A stretch of DNA of 64,000 nt, taken from Nesterenkonia aurantiaca. Lineage in GTDB: Bacteria > Actinomycetota > Actinomycetes > Actinomycetales > Micrococcaceae. The translations under genes were made by a program, and so were the position numbers. Numbering within the stretch: the stretch's first letter is position 1; each line of letters begins with the position of its first letter. The notes under the pieces were generated by a model. The model did not search any database. It was not told the origin of the DNA and worked only from the letters and a program-made list of their open reading frames with translations. The stretch is taken from positions 240,682 to 304,681 of the forward strand of contig NZ_SOAN01000003.1 of the NCBI RefSeq assembly GCF_004364585.1. The letters are read 5' to 3'. Positions 8,701 through 16,093 of the stretch are shown here, in pieces.

Positions 8701-9341
8701 CGAACAACGAGCTCGGTGCCGGCTTGCAGCTGGCCATGAAGGACCTCGAGATCCGCGGCGCCGGCAACATGCTGGGCGGGGAACAGTCCGGGCACATCGC
8801 CGGGGTCGGCTTCGACCTGTACCTGCGCCTGGTCGGTGAGGCGGTGGCCGACTATCGCGGGGACACCGAGGAGACCTTCACCGAGGTCAAGATCGAGCTT
8901 CCGATCAACGCCCACCTGCCCCACGACTATGTTCCGGGGGAGCGGCTGCGCCTGGAGGGCTACCGCAAGCTCGCCGCGGCGGACACCGAGGAGAAGATCG
9001 CCGAGGTCATCACCGAATGGCAGGACCGCTACGGCGACCTGCCCGACCCGGTGACCAACATCGTGGAGGTGGCCCGGTTCCGCAACCGCGCCCGGGCCGC
9101 GGGCATCCACGACGTCGGCACCCAGGGTCAGTCCATCCGGTTCGCCCCGGTGGCCGAGCTCGCGGAGTCCAAGGCGATGCGTCTGGAGCGGATGTATCCG
9201 GGCAGTCAGCACAAGGTCACCATGAAGCAGGTGCTGATCCCCAAGCCCAAGACCAGCGGGATCACCGGCGTGGAGCTCACCGACGGGGAGCTGCTGGCCT
9301 GGCTGAATCAGGTCTTCGAGGCGATCTTCCCGCCGGTCTGA
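5712..9341 (+). CDS. mfd: transcription-repair coupling factor
   Basis: 1209 residues, full length. Mfd displaces RNA polymerase stalled at DNA lesions and recruits UvrA. Order of domains: UvrB-like N-terminal part (to about 330); RNA-polymerase-interacting, CarD-like domain near 525 (PGDYVVHEQHGIG); then a RecG-like translocase with Walker A GDVGYGKTE at about 689, DEEQ box (IIDEEQRFG), SATPIPRT, and motif VI (HQLRGRVGRS); finally the TRCF C-terminal domain. The start is set at MALSGLRAAL; an in-frame ATG 18 bases earlier is less likely. Its last 34 bases overlap the convergent acyltransferase gene. Confidence 0.97.
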   Translation: MALSGLRAALTANSSYKRVAAAAAHPAGERTEELQIASTTGLRPALIAEIATTLRRTSSTGTLLAVTATDREADELATSLAAYAPDAAVAHFPSWETLPHERLSPRSDTVGRRLGVLRRLAHPDQAGGVLDVVVAPVRAVVQPLVAGLGDLAPVRLKVGEFADFDQTVAQLADAAYSRVDMVTRRGEFAVRGGILDVFPPTEPHPVRIEFFGDEVEQMRWFAVADQRSLDTESTEHPEVLDAAPCRELLITEAVKARAKELIAQMPHAADLLTKLAEGIAAEGMESLAPVLVPEMVPFVDQLPAGSLTVVIEPEKTRGRAHDLAATNEEFLAAAWSAAPDGAAAPLDLSGTQIGSEQQGLASGGFASLAETRDASIAHGAGWWSMTSLGLDEELEQDADIVSIASREPIGYRGSVEDVMTFLGERAKANWSVVVTTAAAGSAQRVQELLNEHEVPCVRVETLDQPPAQGTITISTANVSEGFAVDPLQLALLTESEMLGRAIRQDSGSARKVPARRRRHVVDPLALKPGDYVVHEQHGIGQFVELIQRKVGSPQAIKAGTAGIREYLVLEYAASKRGGAKDRLMVPTDQLDQVSQYVGGEAPSLSKMGGSDWSQTKRKAKKAVKEIAGELIRLYAARMASRGFSFGPDTPWQSELEDAFPYAETPDQLTATDEVKADMQREIPMDRLISGDVGYGKTEIAIRAAFKAVQDGKQVAVLVPTTLLVSQHYETFTERYAGFPVRVAPLSRFQTAKESKETMAGLREGSVDIVIGTHRLLSKEVDFHDLGLVIIDEEQRFGVEHKEQLKKMRTNVDVLAMSATPIPRTLEMSMAGIRETSTLATPPEERHPVLTYVGPYTDKQVSAAIRRELMREGQVFFVHNRVASIDATAARIRELVPEARVEVAHGQMSETRLEQIIQDFWEKRFDVLVSTTIIETGLDISNANTLIVDRASTYGLSQLHQLRGRVGRSRERAYAYFLYPAEKPLGEVALERLRAVAANNELGAGLQLAMKDLEIRGAGNMLGGEQSGHIAGVGFDLYLRLVGEAVADYRGDTEETFTEVKIELPINAHLPHDYVPGERLRLEGYRKLAAADTEEKIAEVITEWQDRYGDLPDPVTNIVEVARFRNRARAAGIHDVGTQGQSIRFAPVAELAESKAMRLERMYPGSQHKVTMKQVLIPKPKTSGITGVELTDGELLAWLNQVFEAIFPPV

Positions 9342-10405
9342 GCCGCGCCGGGGCGGCGCAGCGCCGACCGCGGCAGTCCGTTGAGCGGCAGCGCCAGCGG
9401 GGTGCGGTTGACGATCGTGCCCAGCGCCCAGCAGATACCCAGCGCGATCACGGTGCGCAGCACCGGGTTCTCCAGATCGAAGAGGCGCAGCAGCAGATAG
9501 AGCACCAGCGCGTGCGAGAAGACCACGAAGGTCGCGGTCTGCACCAGCTCAGAGATGACCAGGCCCAGGACGCGCCCGCGCCGCGGCTGGTGCGAGGGAT
9601 CCGCCCGCTGCGGCTGCTGGCCGCCGAGCAGCGCATTGACCGCGGTGGAGAAGAGCAGCACCAGGCCTATGCTGATCAGCACCGAGACTGCGGGGGAGAG
9701 CAGGAATGTGCCGAAGCCAGACCATTTGATGTTCATCGTCGGCACGCCGCTGGCCACGGCGCCGAAGCCTATGCCCAGGCAGAGCAGCCCCCACCAGGGT
9801 TTGGCCGGCAGGCCCTGCCCGCGCGGTGAGCGCATGAAACGGCCGAACCAGTGTCCGGCCAGCATGAAGGCCATACAGGCCGGCACCAGACCGATCCCCA
9901 GCGGGGTGTAGGCCATGGCGGAGTCGGGCAGCTGAGCCAGGGCGAACCCGGAGACACCGACGAGCACCCCGACCCACCAGGGCAGGGCGAGCACCGCGCG
10001 CAGCAGCAGCGCGGCGAAGAAGAGCACCGAGATGAACCAGAAGGCCAGGAACGGCATATCGGTGCGGGCCCCGCCGATGAAGGCACCGCTGATGGTGCCG
10101 GGTTCGAAGGGCCAGGGGGTGTGCGCCATCGCCAAGACAGCGGAGCTGAGCAGCAGCAGCCAGACGAGGTAGGGCAGCGCCAGGCTCTTGCTGCGGGCCT
10201 GCAGCTCCCCGGTGAGGCTGCGCGAGGTGGAGAAGAAGAACCCGGCCAGGAAGAAGAACAGCGGCATCCGCCAGATCTGCAGGTACTCGGCTCCGGGCAT
10301 CCCGGCCCAGGCATGCCCGATGACCACCGCGGCGACCGAGATGACCCGCAACAGGTCGATCCCGAGATTCCGAGCGCGCACGGGTCGCAGTGCCGAGGTG
10401 GTCAT
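9308..10405 (-). CDS. acyltransferase family membrane protein
   Basis: 365 residues with about ten hydrophobic spans. The N-terminus RNLGIDLLRVISVAAVVIGHAW carries the Arg-Asp and the His of acyltransferase-3 proteins, and MPLFFFLAGFFFS follows. These enzymes O-acylate sugars of the cell envelope (OafA, fucose-4-O-acetylase and WcjF types). The start at MTTSALRP is chosen because further upstream the frame runs through low-quality sequence and into the neighbouring gene. The acceptor cannot be told. It overlaps the mfd 3' end by 34 bases. Confidence 0.8.
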   Translation of the reverse strand: MTTSALRPVRARNLGIDLLRVISVAAVVIGHAWAGMPGAEYLQIWRMPLFFFLAGFFFSTSRSLTGELQARSKSLALPYLVWLLLLSSAVLAMAHTPWPFEPGTISGAFIGGARTDMPFLAFWFISVLFFAALLLRAVLALPWWVGVLVGVSGFALAQLPDSAMAYTPLGIGLVPACMAFMLAGHWFGRFMRSPRGQGLPAKPWWGLLCLGIGFGAVASGVPTMNIKWSGFGTFLLSPAVSVLISIGLVLLFSTAVNALLGGQQPQRADPSHQPRRGRVLGLVISELVQTATFVVFSHALVLYLLLRLFDLENPVLRTVIALGICWALGTIVNRTPLALPLNGLPRSALRRPGAAQTGGKIASKT

Positions 10406-10424
10406 CACGGTCCGGGCGGGGAGA

Positions 10425-10745
10425 TCAGCGGACGTGCGGCTCCGCAGCCGACTCTCGTGAGGAGCTGGCCCGTGAGGCCATGGCGTCGAGCGGCTCGCCG
10501 TGCTCACCGTGGAGGTCCTGCATGTCCAGGGAGTCCGAGCGGCCGATGATCTCCTTGGCGGCGTAGAACGAGCCGGTGTACAGCAGGATGAAGATAATCC
10601 CCGGCAGCCACACCTGATCCAGATCCCAGAAGTACAGCGCGACGATCGATCCTACGAGCATGAAGAAGACCGCGAGGAACGCGACGAAGTTCCCCACGAA
10701 GTTCCCCTGGCCCGAATAGGCCTTGACCTTACCGTTGCTGATCAT
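10425..10745 (-). CDS. small two-span membrane protein
   Basis: 106 residues from an ATG preceded by AAGGGGAG. Two hydrophobic helices are clear at about residues 17-40 and 46-64, followed by a hydrophilic tail of about 40 residues (GRSDSLDMQDLHGEHGEP). Its stop is 20 bases before the start of the acyltransferase gene, so the two form an operon. I do not recognise the family. Confidence 0.6.
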   Translation of the reverse strand: MISNGKVKAYSGQGNFVGNFVAFLAVFFMLVGSIVALYFWDLDQVWLPGIIFILLYTGSFYAAKEIIGRSDSLDMQDLHGEHGEPLDAMASRASSSRESAAEPHVR

Positions 10746-10786
10746 GTGCTCCCCTTAGGTGCGGTGCGGTCTGCGCGACGCCCATC

Positions 10787-11491
10787 TCAGTAACCGCCGG
10801 CAGCACCCGATGTGCTGGAATCTCTAGGCTCCACGATATCAAGAGAGGAGCTCGCTCCGATGCGTGTGGCGCCGGCGGCCACCATCGCGGCCGCGTCGTC
10901 ATAGCTGCGCACGCCGCCGGAGGCCTTGATGCCCAGTCGACCGCCGACCAGGGAGTGCATCAGCGTGATGTCCGCGAGCGTGGCGCCGCCCCCGCCGAAG
11001 CCGGTGGAGGTCTTTACGAAATCCGCACCGGCGGCTTCTGCGGCCCGGCAGACCAGCTCCTTCGCGGACTCCTCCAACAGTGCCGTCTCCAGGATCACCT
11101 TCAGGATCGCGCCGCCGGCATGGGCGGCGTCGGCCAGCGCCCGGATCTGCGCCTCGACGTAGCTGTGGTCACCGGCGTTGGCCGCGGCGATGTCCACCAC
11201 CATATCGACCTCCTGGGCGCCGAGCTGGACCGCTTCCACGGTCTCGGCGAGCTTCGACGCGGTGGTGGAGGCTCCCAGCGGGAAGCCGACCACGGTGCAG
11301 GTCTTGACCTCGGTGCCGGCGAGCTCTGCGGCGACCAGCGGCACCCACCGCGGGTTGATGCAGACCGCGGCGAAGCCATGGGTGCGCGCCTCATCGACGA
11401 TCCGCCGGATGGTGGCCTCATCGGTGTCGGGCTTCAGGGCGGTGTGATCGATCAGCGGGGCCATCTCGGCGGGGGTGGGGGTGTGGCTCAC
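10787..11491 (-). CDS. deoC: deoxyribose-phosphate aldolase
   Basis: 234 residues. DeoC splits 2-deoxyribose 5-phosphate into glyceraldehyde 3-phosphate and acetaldehyde. The Schiff-base lysine lies in FVKTSTGFGGGGAT, the proton-relay lysine in IKASGGVRSY, and the acidic residue in QEVDMVVDIA. The GTG at 11491 is chosen because GAGGAG sits seven bases before it; a TTG five codons upstream overlaps that site. With the phosphosugar mutase and purine-nucleoside phosphorylase upstream in the same direction, it forms a nucleoside salvage group. Confidence 0.94.
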   Translation of the reverse strand: MSHTPTPAEMAPLIDHTALKPDTDEATIRRIVDEARTHGFAAVCINPRWVPLVAAELAGTEVKTCTVVGFPLGASTTASKLAETVEAVQLGAQEVDMVVDIAAANAGDHSYVEAQIRALADAAHAGGAILKVILETALLEESAKELVCRAAEAAGADFVKTSTGFGGGGATLADITLMHSLVGGRLGIKASGGVRSYDDAAAMVAAGATRIGASSSLDIVEPRDSSTSGAAGGY

Positions 11492-11599
11492 GGGCGTGCT
11501 CCTCAAGGGTCAGCGGGAAGGTCAGGGTGACCGCGCGGCGGTCCGGCAGATGGTCCGATCGGCGGTCAGGTCGGTCTGGTGGGTGGTCGGCTCGGCGGG

Positions 11600-13441
11600 T
11601 CAGCCCAGCATGGACTCCATCGAGGTGCGCAGCTGCTGGAGACGCGCGGTCGCCTGGGCGCGGGCGGCGCCGATGGCCTCGGGATCGGCGTTGACGCCGG
11701 GAGTGTCCGCCACAGCCTCGAGGTAGCACTTGACCTTCGGCTCGGTGCCGGAGGGCCGGACGATCACCCGGTCTCCTTCGGCGGTGAGATAGATCAGCGC
11801 ATCGGTCTTGGTGGCCTCGCTCAGCTGCGCGCCGGGCAGCGGATCCTGGGTCAGGTCCAGGGATTCAACCACGGCCGAGCCGGCGATCTCCTCGGGAGGC
11901 TGCGCGCGCAGGCCAGCGGTGACCTTGCCCAGCTCGGAGAGGTCGCTGACCCGGATGGTGACCTGGCCGGTGACGAAGACGCCTGCCTCGGCTGCGATCT
12001 CATCCAGGGCGGCGATCAGGCTGACCCCGCGGGCCTTCAGCGAGGCGGTCATCTCGGCGAAGATCAGCGCGGCCGAGACGCCGTCCTTGTCCTTGACGTG
12101 CTCGGGGTCCACGTTGAAGCCGATGGCCTCCTCATAGCCGAAGCTCATGTGCTGGACTCGAGCCAGCCACTTGAACCCGGTGAGCGTCGCGGCGTGGCCG
12201 ACGCCGCGGACCTGGCAGAGTCGTTCCAGCAGCCGGGAGGAGACGATCGAGTTCGCCAGCACCGGGGCGCCGCCGTCGGCCTGGGGGCGCAGCGGGCCGC
12301 GCTCGAGCAGGTGCCGGCCCAGCAGTGCGCCGATCTCATCCCCGGAGAGCTGACGCCAGGCACCGGAGGATCCGTCGTAGACCGCCGCGGAGAGCCGATC
12401 GGCGTCCGGGTCATTGGCGAGCACCAGGTCCGCGTGGTTCGCCTCGGCGGCCTTCAGCGCGAGGTCCAGGGCGCCGGGCTCCTCCGGGTTCGGGAAGTCC
12501 GCGGTGGGGAAGTCGGGGTCGGGTTCGTGCTGCTCCGCCACCGGGGTCACGGTGAATCCGCCGGCGCGCAGCAACGAGGTGACCATCTCCCCGCCCACGC
12601 CGTGCATCGCGGTGTAGACCACGTGCAGGTCCCGGTGTGGATAGGTCTTCGGGTCCAGCAGCTCCAGAGCCTCGCGCTCATAGCTGCTGCGGGCCTCATC
12701 GGTGATCGGGTGGGTCTCCGTGCTGGCGCCATCGCTGCCGCCATCGGCGCCACGGTGGGTGGCGCCCTCGGTGCTCGAGGGTGTGTCGGCGTCGACGAGC
12801 TCTGCGATCCGGGCGGCGATGTCTTGATCCACCGGGGGTACGATCTGCGCGCCGACCCCATGGCCCTCGGGCTCCAGGAAGCGGGAGAGCTCTCCGCCGA
12901 GGTAGACCTTGTACCCGTTGTCCTGGGGCGGGTTGTGGCTGGCCGTGACCATCACCCCGATCTCGGCGTCGAGCACCAGCACCTGGCGGGCCAGCAGCGG
13001 GGTGGGCCCGGGGCGGGTGAACAGGTGCACCTCCCAGCCGGCGGCGGAGAAGATCTCCGCGGTATCGGCGGCGAACTCGTCGGACTGGTGGCGGGCATCG
13101 AAACCGATCACGATCTTCGGCGCCTCGCTGCGCATCGGATCCTGGGAGCTGTCCGCCTTCTGCTGGGCGCGGGCAAGCTGCTCCTGGGCGTAGCTGAGCA
13201 TCCCGGCAGCGGTCTGGCGCACGACCAGGCGGTTCATCCGCAGCGGTCCTGGACCGAGCTCCGCGCGCAGCCCGGCGGTGCCGAAGGCGAGCCGGCCGGC
13301 GAAGAGCCGCTTGAGCTCCGCGCTCGCCGAAGCGTCGGAGGCCTCGGCGCGCTGCAGCAGCTGCGCAAGTCCGGACCGGGTCTTGGCGTCGGGGTCATTC
13401 TCGATCCAGCGGCGCACGGCGCCGAACAGCTTCTCGGTCAT
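11600..13441 (-). CDS. phospho-sugar mutase (phosphoglucomutase/phosphomannomutase)
   Basis: 613 residues, within the range of the alpha-D-phosphohexomutase branch that includes actinobacterial PmmB and Bacillus PgcA. The catalytic phosphoserine loop is VTASHNPPQDNGYK, the Mg-binding loop is NDPDADRL, the sugar-recognition loop holds FGYEEAIGF, and the phosphate-binding loop is RPSGTEPKVKCY near the C-terminus. In a nucleoside salvage operon the activity may include ribose or deoxyribose 1-phosphate to 5-phosphate. This would feed deoC, but that is an inference. A Thr/Asp/Gly-rich insert (about residues 215-245) is lineage-specific. Confidence 0.92.
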   Translation of the reverse strand: MTEKLFGAVRRWIENDPDAKTRSGLAQLLQRAEASDASASAELKRLFAGRLAFGTAGLRAELGPGPLRMNRLVVRQTAAGMLSYAQEQLARAQQKADSSQDPMRSEAPKIVIGFDARHQSDEFAADTAEIFSAAGWEVHLFTRPGPTPLLARQVLVLDAEIGVMVTASHNPPQDNGYKVYLGGELSRFLEPEGHGVGAQIVPPVDQDIAARIAELVDADTPSSTEGATHRGADGGSDGASTETHPITDEARSSYEREALELLDPKTYPHRDLHVVYTAMHGVGGEMVTSLLRAGGFTVTPVAEQHEPDPDFPTADFPNPEEPGALDLALKAAEANHADLVLANDPDADRLSAAVYDGSSGAWRQLSGDEIGALLGRHLLERGPLRPQADGGAPVLANSIVSSRLLERLCQVRGVGHAATLTGFKWLARVQHMSFGYEEAIGFNVDPEHVKDKDGVSAALIFAEMTASLKARGVSLIAALDEIAAEAGVFVTGQVTIRVSDLSELGKVTAGLRAQPPEEIAGSAVVESLDLTQDPLPGAQLSEATKTDALIYLTAEGDRVIVRPSGTEPKVKCYLEAVADTPGVNADPEAIGAARAQATARLQQLRTSMESMLG

Positions 13442-13517
13442 GGCGGTCTGCTCCCTCATATCGGTCGGGGTAACGGGTCTGCGTGGGTCATCGGTGGCTG
13501 CCGGTCGGAGTCCAGGT

Positions 13518-14426
13518 TCACTCAGCCAGGAGGCGCCCGATGACCTTCGCCAGCAGGGCAGAGATCCGCGGGGCCGCTTCGCGTCCAGCCTCGAGCACCT
13601 CCGTGTGGCTCAGCGGCTCCGGGGAGATCCCGGCGGCCTGGTTGGTGACCAGAGAGATGCCGAAGACCTCCATGCCGGCCGCGCGAGCGGCGATGGCCTC
13701 CAGTGCGGTGGACATGCCGACGAGATCCGCGCCCAGGACTCCGGCCATCCGAACCTCGGCGGGAGTCTCGTAGTGCGGGCCGGGGAACTGTGCGTAGACG
13801 CCCTCGGGCAGGTCCGGGTCGATCTCTCGGGCCACGGCGCGCAGCCGGGGGGAGTAGAGATCGGTCATGTCCACGAAGTGCGCGCCGCGCAGCGAGGAGG
13901 TGCCGGTGAGGTTCAGGTGATCGGAGATCAGCACCGGGGTGCCCGGCCTCCACTGCGGGTTCAGCCCGCCGCAGCCGTTGGTGAGCACCATGGTGGTGGC
14001 GCCCGCGGCGGCGGCGGTGCGCACCCCGTGGGCGACGGCGTCCACCCCGCGGCCCTCGTAGTAGTGGGTGCGCGCCCCGATGACGAGGACATGGGCTCCG
14101 GAGGCGGAGCGGATGACCTTCAGCGTCCCGCTGTGGCCCGAGACGCCGGAGGAATGGAAGCCGGGCACCTCCTCGGCGTCGATCTCCGCGACGAGCTCAC
14201 CGAGCTGGGCGGCGGCCTCGCCCCATCCCGAGCCCAGCGTGCAGGCCAGGTCGATGGAGTCCACCCCCGACTGGTCAAGCAGCGCACGGGCTGCCGCTTC
14301 GGCGCGCAGATTCGCCGGGGCGGTCGGGTCATTGGTGGGGGTCAGCTCAGGATGCGGGACCAGGCGGTCTCCGATTCCGTCGTCGGTCGGGGCGCTGTGC
14401 TGGGTCTGGACTTTGTCATGGCTCAC
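13518..14426 (-). CDS. purine-nucleoside phosphorylase
   Basis: 302 residues of the trimeric PNP family. It phosphorolyses purine nucleosides to base plus (deoxy)ribose 1-phosphate. The phosphate-binding GSGWG, the GHSG block, TNGCGG, the GPHYETPAEVRM signature, the VGMSTALEA segment and the base-contacting Asn in VTNQAAG are all present. A GTG at 14426 is taken as the start since TAGATT lies seven bases upstream, a leaderless layout. An upstream in-frame start would add 22 residues. The gene order purine-nucleoside phosphorylase, phosphosugar mutase and divergent lpdA is also found in mycobacteria. Confidence 0.92.
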   Translation of the reverse strand: MSHDKVQTQHSAPTDDGIGDRLVPHPELTPTNDPTAPANLRAEAAARALLDQSGVDSIDLACTLGSGWGEAAAQLGELVAEIDAEEVPGFHSSGVSGHSGTLKVIRSASGAHVLVIGARTHYYEGRGVDAVAHGVRTAAAAGATTMVLTNGCGGLNPQWRPGTPVLISDHLNLTGTSSLRGAHFVDMTDLYSPRLRAVAREIDPDLPEGVYAQFPGPHYETPAEVRMAGVLGADLVGMSTALEAIAARAAGMEVFGISLVTNQAAGISPEPLSHTEVLEAGREAAPRISALLAKVIGRLLAE

Positions 14427-14433
14427 ATGGATC

Positions 14434-14439
14434 AATCTA
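14434..14439 (-). promoter_or_regulatory. -10 box of the purine-nucleoside phosphorylase gene
   Basis: TAGATT on the minus strand, seven bases before the GTG at 14426; leaderless arrangement. Confidence 0.45.
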
Positions 14440-14606
14440 CCGTCTGGGCGGGAGACCGCGGCAGGCTGACGCGGCCGGGCTGTTCCGAACATCGGTGCCG
14501 CATCTGATCCGGGAGCAGGCCAAGCGGACTCAGCCTCCCCGACCGATGCGGTCCTCCTGCGGAGTCACATCCCCGTGTGGCGTATGACATTGCCGCGCCG
14601 ACTCGG

Positions 14607-14612
14607 CAGAAT
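14607..14612 (+). promoter_or_regulatory. -10 box of the lpdA-like gene
   Basis: CAGAAT, six bases before the GTG at 14619, facing away from the purine-nucleoside phosphorylase promoter; leaderless arrangement. Confidence 0.45.
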
Positions 14613-14618
14613 GGGCCC

Positions 14619-16088
14619 GTGACTCCAACTAATCTGCAACGACGCTTCGCCCCTGACCGCATCGCCATCCTCGGCGGAGGCCCCGGAGGCTACGAAGCCG
14701 CTATGGTCGCCGCCGACGCCGGCGCGGAGGTCACGATCATCGAGGAAAAGGGCCTCGGCGGTTCTGCAGTGCTCACCGACGTGGTCCCTTCCAAGACGCT
14801 GATCGCCACCGCGGACGCGATGCGCCGGGTCAACATCTCCACCGCCTTCGGCGTGCGCTTCGGGGAACACGCCAACGGCCTCCGAGGCGGGCAGGGCGAG
14901 GACGTCCAGGAGGCGGAGGCCTGGGCCGACTTCTCCAAGGTCAACGAGCGTCTGCTCAAGCTGGCGCACAGCCAGTCCCGCGACATCCGCGCCACCCTGG
15001 AGTCCTACGGAGTGCGGGTGATCATCGGGCGGGGCAAGCTGGTGCTGCCGCACAGCATCGAGGTCACCTCTGGAGAACAAGCCGGCGAGGTGGTCGTCGC
15101 CGACGCGATCATCGTGGCCACCGGTGCCCACCCGCGGGAGCTCGGCTCCGCCAAGCCCGACGGGGAGCGGATCTTCAACTGGACCCAGGCGTATAACCTC
15201 ACCGAGGCGCCGGAGCACATGATCGTCGTCGGCTCCGGGGTCACCGGAGCCGAGTTCGCCTCGGCGTACCGTCGGCTCGGCGCCGAGGTCACGCTGGTCT
15301 CCTCCCGCGACCAGGTGCTGCCCGGGGAGGACGCCGATGCGGCCACGGTGCTGGAGAACTCCTTCGCACGTGTCGGAGTCCACGTGGCCTCGCGGACCCG
15401 CGCCGAGTCCGTGGAGCGCACGGAGCACGGTGTCGAGGTCCGGCTCAGCAACGGGGAGGTGCTGCGCGGCTCGCACTGCCTGATGGCTGTGGGCGGGATC
15501 CCCAACACCGCCGGCCTGGGGCTCGAGGAGGCCGGGGTGGAGATCTCCGAATCCGGTCACATCCAGGTGGACACCGTCTCGCGCACCACGGCGAACAACA
15601 TCTACGCCGCCGGGGACTGCACCGGGGTGATGCCGCTGGCCTCCGTCGCGGCGATGCAGGGCCGGGTGGCCGTGGCCCATATGCAGGGCGAGAGCGTGAA
15701 GCCGCTGAAGCTGCACCAGGTCGCCTCCAACGTGTTCACCTCTCCGGAGATCGCCACGGTCGGGGTCACCCAGGAGCAGGTCGACTCCGGCAAGTACCAG
15801 GCCGACGTGATCAAGCTTGACCTCGCCACCAACGCCCGGGCCAAGATGATGAACATCCGTGAGGGCTTCGTGAAGATCTTCTCGCGCAAGGGATCCGGCA
15901 CGGTGATCGGCGCCGTCGTGGTCGCCCCGAGGGCATCCGAGCTGATCTTCCCGCTCGCGCTGGCGGTCACGCACAAGCTGCACGTCGACGACGTCGCCAC
16001 CACCTTCACCGTCTACCCCTCGCTGACCGGTTCGATCTCCGAGGCCGCCCGTCGACTCCACCTGCACGTCACCGATCCGGAGGACTGA
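14619..16088 (+). CDS. lpdA: NAD(P)H-quinone dehydrogenase, LpdA-like flavoprotein
   Basis: 489 residues of the flavoprotein disulfide reductase fold: N-terminal FAD motif ILGGGPGGYEAA, second nucleotide motif VVGSGVTGAEFA, FAD-binding NIYAAGDCTG, and a C-terminal dimerisation domain. At the redox-active position the expected CxxxxC is absent (GGSAVLTDVVPSKTL), as in M. tuberculosis LpdA, which reduces quinones rather than lipoamide. The start is the GTG that follows a CAGAAT box by six bases. It is divergent from the purine-nucleoside phosphorylase gene. Confidence 0.85.
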   Translation: MTPTNLQRRFAPDRIAILGGGPGGYEAAMVAADAGAEVTIIEEKGLGGSAVLTDVVPSKTLIATADAMRRVNISTAFGVRFGEHANGLRGGQGEDVQEAEAWADFSKVNERLLKLAHSQSRDIRATLESYGVRVIIGRGKLVLPHSIEVTSGEQAGEVVVADAIIVATGAHPRELGSAKPDGERIFNWTQAYNLTEAPEHMIVVGSGVTGAEFASAYRRLGAEVTLVSSRDQVLPGEDADAATVLENSFARVGVHVASRTRAESVERTEHGVEVRLSNGEVLRGSHCLMAVGGIPNTAGLGLEEAGVEISESGHIQVDTVSRTTANNIYAAGDCTGVMPLASVAAMQGRVAVAHMQGESVKPLKLHQVASNVFTSPEIATVGVTQEQVDSGKYQADVIKLDLATNARAKMMNIREGFVKIFSRKGSGTVIGAVVVAPRASELIFPLALAVTHKLHVDDVATTFTVYPSLTGSISEAARRLHLHVTDPED

Positions 16089-16093
16089 CCCGC

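Noticed and set aside
5721..9212. Open frame of 1163 codons on the strand opposite mfd
   Set aside because: It is rich in His, Gly, Asp and Arg without domain pattern, a known artefact of GC-rich genes; mfd on the plus strand has every helicase motif.
11579..13543. Open frame of 654 codons antisense to the phosphosugar mutase
   Set aside because: Low-information Gly/Arg/Asp composition and no motif, while the minus strand encodes an intact mutase.
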